This document shows, in pieces, positions 53,110 through 60,240 of a stretch of DNA of 64,000 nucleotides. A program made the translations under genes and the position numbers. Positions within the stretch are counted from its first letter, which is position 1, and each line of letters begins with the position of its first letter. This stretch comes from Chlorogloea purpurea SAG 13.99. Its GTDB lineage: Bacteria > Cyanobacteriota > Cyanobacteriia > Cyanobacteriales > Microcystaceae. Location: NCBI GenBank assembly GCA_016903695.1, contig JADQBB010000012.1, positions 1 to 64,000 of the forward strand, read 5' to 3'. The notes beneath the pieces are model-generated. The model did not search any database and was not told the DNA's origin. It worked only from the letters and a program-made list of their open reading frames with translations.

Positions 53110-53519
53110 TGCTGAAAATTATGGCGGGGGGGCGAGTACCGAATAAGCCTGTTCAACAAGGCCCCGGCAGAAGCCAGAACCCTGTAACACCGAACCTTCC
53201 CAAGGGCCAAGATATTCTTTTCATAGAAAATGTGGAATTACGACGACAGTTAATAGAACAAATCGGTTACGAGAACTTCCTGCAACAGGTAGGGGGGATA
53301 ATCCGCGATCGCGATCGTGATGCCGGGGGGGAAAGACAACTGATTTATATTCCCTTCGATGATGATGAGCCGTTCATGGCTTTAAAAGTAACCTGCCCCT
53401 CCACGGGACAGATTCACGTCCTGCGAGTGCCCCCCCATATGCGCCGTTGTCATCAAGCCGCCGCCTGGATAGCCGGTTTCGATAACCCTGACGACTACCG
53501 CCCGGCGCTCGAGGCGTGA
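53109..53519 (+). CDS. Stand-alone C-terminal domain similar to DUF6745 proteins
   Basis: A 136-residue protein starting at ATG 53109 (the open frame continues upstream inside the previous gene). LRRQLIEQIGYENFLQQVG, DDDEPFMALKVTCPSTGQIHVLRVPP and MRRCHQAAAWIAGF resemble the C-terminal end of the larger DUF6745 proteins (RLxxQIGY...VxPxxLxCPSTGxxHxLRVPP). The N-terminal part normally seen in those proteins is absent, so this is either a split-off domain or a short relative. Coupled to the 111-residue gene by TGATG. The VWA gene converges on it with a 3-bp gap. Confidence 0.62.
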   Translation: MLKIMAGGRVPNKPVQQGPGRSQNPVTPNLPKGQDILFIENVELRRQLIEQIGYENFLQQVGGIIRDRDRDAGGERQLIYIPFDDDEPFMALKVTCPSTGQIHVLRVPPHMRRCHQAAAWIAGFDNPDDYRPALEA

Positions 53520-53522
53520 GCC

Positions 53523-55370
53523 TCAAGTAGGTATGGATGGCTGTAAGAAACGCTTGATCTCACCGCAGGCTATATAAGATTTGCCATCGGGAGCGATTTT
53601 GATCTCTTCTACCACGTAAAACATCCCCTCTTCCCTGACGGAGCGGGGAAAGCGCATATTCCAATCGGGTTCGTAGCCATCGGAAACCACCCGCGCCCTT
53701 AACTTACTCCCGTCTTTGACGCATTGAACGAGAATTCCATCACCCACCTGATCTGTAGTGGGCAGATCGTTAATACTCGCCGGGCCTTTAGATGCTTTAC
53801 CGCCGCTCGTTGACCTCGTTCGTGTGTGAGACTGGAAAATATCCCTCTCACCAGGTTGAACCAATCGCCTGATCTCCCCCCTGACTCTATAAAAGCCGCC
53901 GTCGCCGGACAGTTCCAGCGCCTCTGCCACGTAACGCGCTCCCTCGGCACGGATGGCCCTCGGAAACTGAACGTTTTTACCACTGTCGTAGCCATCGGTG
54001 ATCACTTTGATCCGCAATTTACCCCCTTCCCGAACACACTGTAATTCCACGTCACCGGCCACATCTTGGGAAACGGGCATGAAATAAATTTCTTCTCCCG
54101 GTGTTACCCCACGACCGGCCAGATCGTCGCGGTTACGCGTCATCGTCTGGAAACTCTGATCTCTGAGTTCTTTTCTGCCCGCGTTACCCAAGGCTCTCGC
54201 CGCGATCCTCCCGGCGAAGTATTCCAGTTGTTCGATCTCCTCGGCGATCTCGAAGTTCTCGTTCAATCCCTTATCTCGTAACTCTTTGGCAAGGTCGCGG
54301 AGAATCCGCTCCGCCTCATCCTGTCTGCCCCTCTCTGCGAGATCGAGGGCTGTTTCTTTGGCTTTCGCACACATCAATCGGCTCAATTCTAGTATCACCC
54401 CGCTCGAAGAAGCCTCGGCGGATTCTTCGAGCGTACCCACTCGGGCCGTCACATCCACTTGATCGCTCACAGCTTCGATCACGCCCGATCGCACTACATC
54501 GGCGCTGTAGTGCAATTTCATCACCGGCAATGTGCCGACGGGGGAAGCCGGTAGGGTCAGCCGCAATCCTAACAGTTTGTCTTCGCCTTCGTAAAGCTCT
54601 CCCAGAGCGATCGTCGTCCGTCCCGCGTCATCCCGCCCGGTGCGCGCTAAACTCAATGTATCGATCAACTCCACCCCAGGGGCTAAATCCAAAGTCACCG
54701 TTAAATTTTGACCGACCACAGCCCTAAGCGTGTCTAACTCGATTGCGAATACTTCCGTGGCTTCATCGATACTTTGGATAAAGTAGAAATTCCCGTTAGC
54801 GGCTCTAGCCATGCCGATCAATAGGTCTTCGTTGAAACCCTGGGCGAATCCGAGGGTAGTCGTTATCACCCCTTCCTCGGCTTTTTTCGCCGCCGTCGCC
54901 GTCAGGATTTTCGGGTCTTGAATGCCCATGTTGGCGTGGCCGTCCGTGAGCAGTAGTACCCGGTTGATCTTGCGGGGGTCTAACCGCTCTTTGACGTATT
55001 CACAACCTTTGAGCCAACCGCCGGATAAGTTGGTGATACCGCCGACGTGAACCCCGCGTATGGCCCGTTTGAGAGTGTCGGGGTTATTAACTCCTTGAGG
55101 GGGGATGACGGTATCCACTCCGTCATCGTAAACGATTACCGAGAGAGTATCTTTGCTTTGGAGTCTATCGACTACCGATTCCGCCGCTTCCAGTGCGTGG
55201 TGTAGGGGGGCACCGGCCATCGAACCGGAGCGATCGATCACGAGGGAGATGTTTAGATCCCGTCGCGGCGATTCGGGAATATCGGCTCGGAACCTGAGAA
55301 GAATATTGACCGTTAAAAGCGAACCGCTTGGTAAAATTGCTTGCTCGAATTCGTAACTCGTTTGAATCAT
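53523..55370 (-). CDS. VWA-domain protein with duplicated C-terminal domain
   Basis: A 615-residue protein. Residues about 40-210 are a VWA domain with an intact MIDAS (D46, S48, S50 in DRSGSMAG, then GITNLSGG and LLTDGHAN). The middle (about 215-420) is helical and charged. Two copies of a 71-residue unit follow at about 437-507 and 542-612. Each has a QCVxxGxKLRxxVxxDGY start, an FPRxxRxEG centre, a YxVxEExE segment and a GEIxRxxQP end, separated by a Ser/Thr-Gly linker. The function is unknown; the repeats may bind a ligand or be phosphorylation-dependent. The start has an AGGA close to the ATG. Confidence 0.75.
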   Translation of the reverse strand: MIQTSYEFEQAILPSGSLLTVNILLRFRADIPESPRRDLNISLVIDRSGSMAGAPLHHALEAAESVVDRLQSKDTLSVIVYDDGVDTVIPPQGVNNPDTLKRAIRGVHVGGITNLSGGWLKGCEYVKERLDPRKINRVLLLTDGHANMGIQDPKILTATAAKKAEEGVITTTLGFAQGFNEDLLIGMARAANGNFYFIQSIDEATEVFAIELDTLRAVVGQNLTVTLDLAPGVELIDTLSLARTGRDDAGRTTIALGELYEGEDKLLGLRLTLPASPVGTLPVMKLHYSADVVRSGVIEAVSDQVDVTARVGTLEESAEASSSGVILELSRLMCAKAKETALDLAERGRQDEAERILRDLAKELRDKGLNENFEIAEEIEQLEYFAGRIAARALGNAGRKELRDQSFQTMTRNRDDLAGRGVTPGEEIYFMPVSQDVAGDVELQCVREGGKLRIKVITDGYDSGKNVQFPRAIRAEGARYVAEALELSGDGGFYRVRGEIRRLVQPGERDIFQSHTRTRSTSGGKASKGPASINDLPTTDQVGDGILVQCVKDGSKLRARVVSDGYEPDWNMRFPRSVREEGMFYVVEEIKIAPDGKSYIACGEIKRFLQPSIPT

Positions 55371-55557
55371 TTCCTGTTGGGCGGGGTTTTATTACTATAT
55401 TATAGAGTGTGGTAATAGCGATCGCTCCATTTAACTCGATCCCTACTCATCACTACTATCATTAATAGCTAATATTAAATCTCTCGTCTTTTTTTCTTTA
55501 GATAAATTAATACAGGATTTACTAACAAAAAATAACCGGTTTGACCGAATTGAACCC

Positions 55558-56367
55558 ATGACAAAACAGCGACTCGATGCCCTATTAATCCAATTAAATC
55601 TCTGTGATTCTCGTCAGCAAGCCCAACGCTTAATCCGGGCGGGCGAGGTAAAAGTAAATCGGCAAATAGTAGATAAACCGGGTACAGAAATTGACACCGC
55701 CGCCGATATTACCATCGACCAAAAACCCCCTTTCGTATCAAGAGGCGGAGAAAAATTAGCCAAGGCTTTACACATATTCGGGGTGGAGGTTAGGGATAGA
55801 ATTTGTTTAGACGGGGGCATATCTACGGGAGGATTCACCGATTGTCTACTACAGAAAGGGGCGAAAAAGGTTTACGGGGTAGATGTGGGTTACGGCCAAG
55901 TCGCTTGGACTCTCAGACAGGATGAAAGAGTCGTCTTAAAAGAAAGAACTAATTTTCGCTATCTAACTGCAGAAGATTTATACGAAGGAGGGGAAAGAGC
56001 AGATTTAGGAGTGATGGACTTATCTTTTATTTCCCTCACTAAAGTCTTACAACCTTTAAAGAATTTATTAATAGCACCGAGAGAAGTAATTCTCTTAGTA
56101 AAACCTCAATTTGAAGTAGGTAGGGTGAAGGTGGGAAAGAAGGGAGTGGTTAAAGATACGAAGGCTCAAGCCGGGGCAATTTTCCAAGTCCTAGCCACCG
56201 GGCAGGGGTTAGGTTGGTATTACGGGGGTTTAATTCCCTCACCGATTCGCGGCCCTGCAGGTAATGTGGAATATTTACTCAGATTACAAACTATCGAGGG
56301 AGAAGCCAGCCCCGATTTACCGGCGATAGAAGATTTAACAGCACGATCGATGTTAGAAATTTTATAA
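55558..56367 (+). CDS. tlyA: TlyA-family rRNA 2'-O-methyltransferase
   Basis: A 269-residue protein. An N-terminal S4 RNA-binding domain (RLDALLIQLNLCDSRQQAQRLI) is followed by an FtsJ/RrmJ-like methyltransferase domain with CLDGGISTGGFTDCLLQKGA as the SAM site, then VDVGYGQVAWTLR and VILLVKPQFEVG. TlyA methylates cytidine nucleotides in 16S and 23S rRNA and underlies capreomycin sensitivity in mycobacteria. Length normal. Confidence 0.93.
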   Translation: MTKQRLDALLIQLNLCDSRQQAQRLIRAGEVKVNRQIVDKPGTEIDTAADITIDQKPPFVSRGGEKLAKALHIFGVEVRDRICLDGGISTGGFTDCLLQKGAKKVYGVDVGYGQVAWTLRQDERVVLKERTNFRYLTAEDLYEGGERADLGVMDLSFISLTKVLQPLKNLLIAPREVILLVKPQFEVGRVKVGKKGVVKDTKAQAGAIFQVLATGQGLGWYYGGLIPSPIRGPAGNVEYLLRLQTIEGEASPDLPAIEDLTARSMLEIL

Positions 56368-56395
56368 TCTTGATACTCTATTGGAGTTCTCTATA

Positions 56396-56986
56396 ATGTC
56401 TGATGCCGTGAAAATTCTCGCTTTTGCCGGTAGCGCCCGCTTGGATTCCTTTAACAAGAAATTGGTGAAAATCGCCGCCGCCGGGGCGAGGGACGCGGGC
56501 GCGGAAGTTACTTTCTTAGATTTCCGTGACCTCCCCATGCCCCTATTCGATGAGGATTTAGAATCTCAATCCGGCTTACCCGCGAACGTTCTCCAATTCA
56601 AAAAACTACTGAAAACCCATGACGGGTTTTTGATCGCCTGCCCCGAATATAATAGCTCGATCACCCCCTTACTCAAAAATGCGATCGATTGGGCCTCACG
56701 CCCCGAACCCGAAGGCAATCCCTTAGCTCATATTAGCCCTTTCCGGGGCAAAACTGCGGCGATTATGTCCGCCTCTCCAGGGGCCCTCGGCGGTTTGCGC
56801 GGACTGGTTCACGTTCGCGCTATTCTGGGTAATATCGGCGTTTTGGTCATTCCCGACCAGAGAGCCGTCGGTAACGCATCTCAAAGCTTCGATGACACTG
56901 GGAATCTTAAAGATAACGAGCAGCGCAACGCTATTAGAGATATTGGCGTTAAATTGGCCACCATCACCACTAAATTAGCCACCTAA
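56396..56986 (+). CDS. NADPH-dependent FMN reductase-like protein
   Basis: A protein of 196 residues with a flavodoxin-like fold: KILAFAGSARLDSFNKKL, then CPEYNSSITPLLKNAIDW, the NADPH-dependent FMN reductase signature that also binds flavin phosphate. MSASPGALGGLRGLVHVRAI is typical of the family. It may reduce quinones, chromate or free flavins. GGAG about ten bases before ATG 56396 decides the start over a TTG five codons upstream. It abuts the TPR gene on the other strand with no gap. Confidence 0.88.
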   Translation: MSDAVKILAFAGSARLDSFNKKLVKIAAAGARDAGAEVTFLDFRDLPMPLFDEDLESQSGLPANVLQFKKLLKTHDGFLIACPEYNSSITPLLKNAIDWASRPEPEGNPLAHISPFRGKTAAIMSASPGALGGLRGLVHVRAILGNIGVLVIPDQRAVGNASQSFDDTGNLKDNEQRNAIRDIGVKLATITTKLAT

Positions 56987-57895
56987 TTATGATTTCGCCG
57001 TACTATCGAGGGATTTAATCTCTTCCTGTACTTTGCGATATTCCCGATTTAACTGTTTCTGTACAGATTCGGGCAGTTGATCCTGTTTTTTGAGGGCGAG
57101 ATTGTAATAGTTCAGGGCTTGTTTTAATAACGCGCCATTCTTATCGGCATTGCCTTTGATCCTGAGAATCTGCCCTTTTAAATACTGCACTTCGGGATTA
57201 TCGGGAGTCTCCTTTAAGGCGTTGTCCATGAACTGTAAAGCTTTATCGTATTCTTTCATATCCCGGTAGGCGAGGGCAATGCCTCGATCGACCAGATAAT
57301 CCGGGCTGGCATAGGTTTCTAATCGTTCGATCGCCTGTTCCGGGCTGGAAAACGGTAAATTAACGGCTAAGATTAAATTGAGATAGCCCTTGAGTAAATT
57401 CACTTCCGGGTCTTCCGGTGCCGCTTTCTCCGCCGCGTCGAGATATTGAAACACCTGTTGTAAACGAGATATAGCGGAAACGGGGCCTTCTTTTTGAAAT
57501 ACATAGGCCCCCTCTAAAAAGTTACCGGCGGCTAAATATAAATTGCCCCGCACCCCGTCACTTCCTTTCAGCTTTTCTGCCGCTTCTGTAGTCTTGCGCC
57601 CGTAAATCCTCAAGTTTTCCCAGTCTTTAGTAGTGTAAGCCAAGGAAGCTCTTAAAGCGTGAGCTAAAGGCTCATTAGGTTCAGTTTCCGTGGCGACGGT
57701 GGCAGATTTCACCGCGGTTTTATAATCTCCCTGTTTAAAGATGACATTGAAGGCCGCCTCGGTTTTATCACCTATATTGCGGGGGTTGGTTTTACGAAAA
57801 GGATCACCCGCCCAACTTGGAGCAGTCGGGGCGCTTATAATCATAGCGAGGGCTAACCCCACGAGCGATACTTTTTTCCCGATTTCTAGTTTCAT
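56987..57895 (-). CDS. Secreted TPR protein
   Basis: A protein of 302 residues. It has an N-terminal signal peptide (GKKVSLVGLALAMIISAPTA, then WAG) that predicts export, perhaps to the periplasm or thylakoid lumen. The mature part begins DPFRKTNPRNIGDKTEAAF and is made of helical tetratricopeptide repeats, for example EYDKALQFMDNALKETPDNP and ALNYYNLALKKQDQLPE. TPR proteins act as scaffolds for complex assembly. The start at 57895 (MKLEIGK) is better placed before the signal peptide than ATG 57913. Confidence 0.75.
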   Translation of the reverse strand: MKLEIGKKVSLVGLALAMIISAPTAPSWAGDPFRKTNPRNIGDKTEAAFNVIFKQGDYKTAVKSATVATETEPNEPLAHALRASLAYTTKDWENLRIYGRKTTEAAEKLKGSDGVRGNLYLAAGNFLEGAYVFQKEGPVSAISRLQQVFQYLDAAEKAAPEDPEVNLLKGYLNLILAVNLPFSSPEQAIERLETYASPDYLVDRGIALAYRDMKEYDKALQFMDNALKETPDNPEVQYLKGQILRIKGNADKNGALLKQALNYYNLALKKQDQLPESVQKQLNREYRKVQEEIKSLDSTAKS

Positions 57896-57971
57896 ATTTC
57901 CTAATACCCTCATAGATCTGTCAGACTAATATAGAAACCATTCGTCCTAATATTGTTTCGTTTATTTGTTA

Positions 57972-58604
57972 ATGCTGAGTCTTCAAAACGTTGTTTATCA
58001 TCCTCCCGCTACCATTACACCAATCTTGTCTAATATTGACCTCCAATTAGCGCCCCAAGAATTAGGACTGATTATCGGCCCCAGTGGTTCTGGTAAAACG
58101 ACCCTGTTGGAAATTCTAGCAGGATTCGCGGAAAAAACCGGGGGGAGAATTTATTGGGGCGAGCAAGAGTTAATTTCTGAGAATCTACAACAGATAGGCG
58201 GACTGGTGTTTCAATTTCCCGAACGTCATTTTTGTGGTAAAAGTATCCTAGAAGAATTACGCCTCGGCCATCCTGAGTTAAAAACGGAAAGGATCAAAGA
58301 AACTCTAGAAGAGGTGGGCTTAGCTCATATATCCCTGGATTGTTCCCCTCACGACCTCAGCGGCGGCCAACAAAGGCGATTATCTTTGGCGGTACAATTA
58401 ATTCGTCAACCTAATCTATTACTATTAGATGAACCGACGGCGGGTCTAGATTGGTCGATGCGTCATCAATTAGCGAAGTTATTGGGAAAGCTGAAACAAC
58501 ATTGGACTTTGTTGGTAGTTACTCACGACCCCGGTGAATTGATGAAGATCGCCGATCGAGCTTGGAAAATTAATCAAGGTCAACTAACTCCTATTCCTCT
58601 TTAA
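57972..58604 (+). CDS. ABC transporter ATP-binding protein (EcfA/CbiO-like)
   Basis: A stand-alone 210-residue ABC ATPase: Walker A GPSGSGKTTL, Q-loop VFQFPERHFCG, signature DLSGGQQRRLSLAVQL, Walker B LLLLDEPTAGLD and H-loop VVTHD. The FPERHFCG element after the Q-loop is like CbiO/EcfA ATPases of cobalt and ECF transporters. No permease is adjacent, so it may serve a distant one, for example BioY (encoded at 10956-11603); this is only an inference. ATG 57972 is used rather than a TTG two codons earlier. rsmG follows 7 bp later. Confidence 0.85.
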   Translation: MLSLQNVVYHPPATITPILSNIDLQLAPQELGLIIGPSGSGKTTLLEILAGFAEKTGGRIYWGEQELISENLQQIGGLVFQFPERHFCGKSILEELRLGHPELKTERIKETLEEVGLAHISLDCSPHDLSGGQQRRLSLAVQLIRQPNLLLLDEPTAGLDWSMRHQLAKLLGKLKQHWTLLVVTHDPGELMKIADRAWKINQGQLTPIPL

Positions 58605-58611
58605 TCTTATC

Positions 58612-59352
58612 GTGTCTCAACAATTAGCGTCTTTTTCTTCCCTCTGGTTCGATAGCCTTTCCTGGCAACCTACAGAAATCCAACAATCTCTGTTTGAAAA
58701 ACTATATGAGAAAGTTTTAGCGGCTAACGCGGGGTTAAATTTAACTAGGATCACGGAACCGGAAGAGTTTTGGGAAAAACATCTCTGGGACTCCCTATCT
58801 GCTATCCGTCATTTCATCGATACCTATCCTCAAAGGCTTAAAGCCAATTTCAAAGTAATTGATGTGGGTACGGGCGGCGGCTTCCCCGGTGTGCCAGTCG
58901 CTATCGTTCAACCTGATTGGCTGGTCTATTTATTAGATTCCACACAGAAGAAAATTACTTTTGTCGAGCGATTGACGGTCGAATTAGAATTAACTAATAC
59001 CAGAACTATCGTGGGCAGGGCGGAAGCGATCGCACAGAATAAACCCCATCGGGAAGCTTATGATTTAGTGCTGATTCGCGCTGTAGCCAACGCTAATGTT
59101 TGTGCTGAATATGTCTTGCCATTGCTGAAATTAGGAGGCACCGCCATATTATATCGAGGGCAATGGACTCCAGAGGAAACCAGGTCTTTAGAGGGGGCGC
59201 TAGAACAATTAGGAGGCAAGATAGGCGAGATCAAACCCCTCACCACGCCTTTGACTGGAGGCATAAGGCACTGTATATATTTAACTAAATTCGCAAGAAC
59301 ACCGCCTAACTTCCCCAGGGCCGTCGGTATCCCCAATCAACAACCGTTATGA
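58612..59352 (+). CDS. rsmG: 16S rRNA m7G527 methyltransferase RsmG (GidB)
   Basis: A 246-residue methyltransferase. NAGLNLTRITEPEEFWEKHLWDSL, VIDVGTGGGFPGVPVAIVQP as the SAM site, and IVGRAEAIAQ are family marks. It methylates G527 of 16S rRNA. The start is GTG 58612, with no ATG in a usable position. It begins 7 bp after the ABC ATPase stop, and the cytochrome gene starts in its last codon (ATGA), suggesting one transcript. Confidence 0.95.
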   Translation: MSQQLASFSSLWFDSLSWQPTEIQQSLFEKLYEKVLAANAGLNLTRITEPEEFWEKHLWDSLSAIRHFIDTYPQRLKANFKVIDVGTGGGFPGVPVAIVQPDWLVYLLDSTQKKITFVERLTVELELTNTRTIVGRAEAIAQNKPHREAYDLVLIRAVANANVCAEYVLPLLKLGGTAILYRGQWTPEETRSLEGALEQLGGKIGEIKPLTTPLTGGIRHCIYLTKFARTPPNFPRAVGIPNQQPL

Positions 59353-59696
59353 ATATGCTACAAAAATTTTTCTCGTTCTTTTTTATTATCCTTATCGCCT
59401 CCGGTATCTATATTAATCCCGCTTTCGCCGCCGATATAAGTAACGGTGATAGATTATTCACGATTCACTGCGCCGGTTGTCATCCGGGGGGCGGTAATAT
59501 CATCAGGCGGGGTAAAAATCTGAAGTTGAAAGCGCTACATAAAAACAAGATCGATTCTCTAGAGGCTGTTATCTCTATAACCACCAACGGTAAGAACAAC
59601 ATGTCGGCATTCGCTCAAAAATTAACTTCTCAGGAAATTGAAGACATCAGCGCCTACGTGTTAGAACGAGCGGCGAAGGATTGGCGAAATTCTTAA
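59349..59696 (+). CDS. Cytochrome c6-like protein
   Basis: A 115-residue monoheme cytochrome c with an N-terminal signal peptide (LQKFFSFFFIILIASG, cleavage near AFAAD). The heme site is FTIHCAGCHPGG (CxxCH), and the axial Met is in NGKNNMSAF. LTSQEIEDISAYVLERAAKDW closely resembles the end of cytochrome c6, which carries electrons from cytochrome b6f to photosystem I in the lumen. It may be a c6 paralog rather than PetJ itself. Its ATG overlaps the rsmG stop. Confidence 0.85.
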   Translation: MNMLQKFFSFFFIILIASGIYINPAFAADISNGDRLFTIHCAGCHPGGGNIIRRGKNLKLKALHKNKIDSLEAVISITTNGKNNMSAFAQKLTSQEIEDISAYVLERAAKDWRNS

Positions 59697-59715
59697 ATTT
59701 GATTAAATGTAGGGG

Positions 59716-59811
59716 AGACCCGGATTTCACGCCTATCATAAGCGTCCCGTATTGCTGCTATCTTCCGATCCTGACAAGATTTGGGCGTTACGATCGCATG
59801 AGTCCGAGTCT
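59716..59811 (-). ncRNA. ffs: Signal recognition particle RNA (4.5S type)
   Basis: On the minus strand this 96-base segment contains the SRP core GTCAGGATCGGAAGATAGCA, the GNRA-loop and symmetric-loop region bound by Ffh. The ends pair: AGACTCGGA at the 5' end with TCCGGGTCT at the 3' end, and further in ACGCC with GGCGT, giving one long hairpin. Length and structure match the short bacterial SRP RNA. It guides membrane-protein targeting with Ffh. Boundaries are set by the terminal helix and may be off by a few bases. The protein-coding frame on the other strand here is not real. Confidence 0.9.
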
Positions 59812-59955
59812 TACTTATCATAACATACGATCGGGCCGATCTCCATCGATTAACTTTTATCCATTACAAATAATTTTCAATAGAGATTTATCTGTGCAAC
59901 GAACCCTTCAGGAAAAAATAGGATTTAGCGGGTTGAAATTACCAATGTCATCTGA

Positions 59956-59975
59956 CATAATTGAATATTATTATC
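59956..59975. promoter_or_regulatory. Possible Fur box before feoA
   Basis: CATAATTGAATATTATTATC, 12 bases before the feoA ATG, resembles the second half of the Fur consensus (ATCATTATC against ATTATTATC) and weakly the first half. Its position fits iron repression of feoAB. The match is incomplete and the region is AT-rich. The rest of 59697-59987 is accounted for by the SRP RNA and otherwise shows no gene. Confidence 0.35.
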
Positions 59976-59987
59976 AATAACATCAGA

Positions 59988-60236
59988 ATGACTCTTAGCG
60001 AATTAAAGCCAGGACAAACAGCCGTAGTAGAGGAAATCAGAACTAGCCGTCACGGACAGGGATTATGTAATCGTTTAGAAGCGATGGGAATAATTGCTAA
60101 TAAACCTGTGAAAGTAATTCGCCAAGCACCTTTAGGAGGGCCGCTACACGTACAGATAGGATTAACCACGGAAGTAGCCATCCGAAGAAGCGAAGCGGCG
60201 ATGGTCGCAGTTAAGTTTTTAGAAACAGAGAGTTAA
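59988..60236 (+). CDS. feoA: FeoA, ferrous iron transport accessory protein
   Basis: An 82-residue SH3-like protein (MTLSELKPGQTAVV; VKVIRQAPLGGPLHVQI; TEVAIRRSEAAMV) of the FeoA family that assists FeoB-mediated Fe2+ uptake. The start at ATG 59988 gives the standard FeoA N-terminus; an in-frame start at 59961 adds nine unconserved residues. FeoB starts 4 bp after its stop codon. Confidence 0.93.
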   Translation: MTLSELKPGQTAVVEEIRTSRHGQGLCNRLEAMGIIANKPVKVIRQAPLGGPLHVQIGLTTEVAIRRSEAAMVAVKFLETES

Positions 60237-60240
60237 ACAC

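Noticed and set aside
59681-59980. An open frame of about 99 codons on the plus strand starting at TTG
   Set aside because: It begins inside the cytochrome gene end, lies opposite the SRP RNA, shows no protein-like motifs and is explained by the RNA on the other strand.
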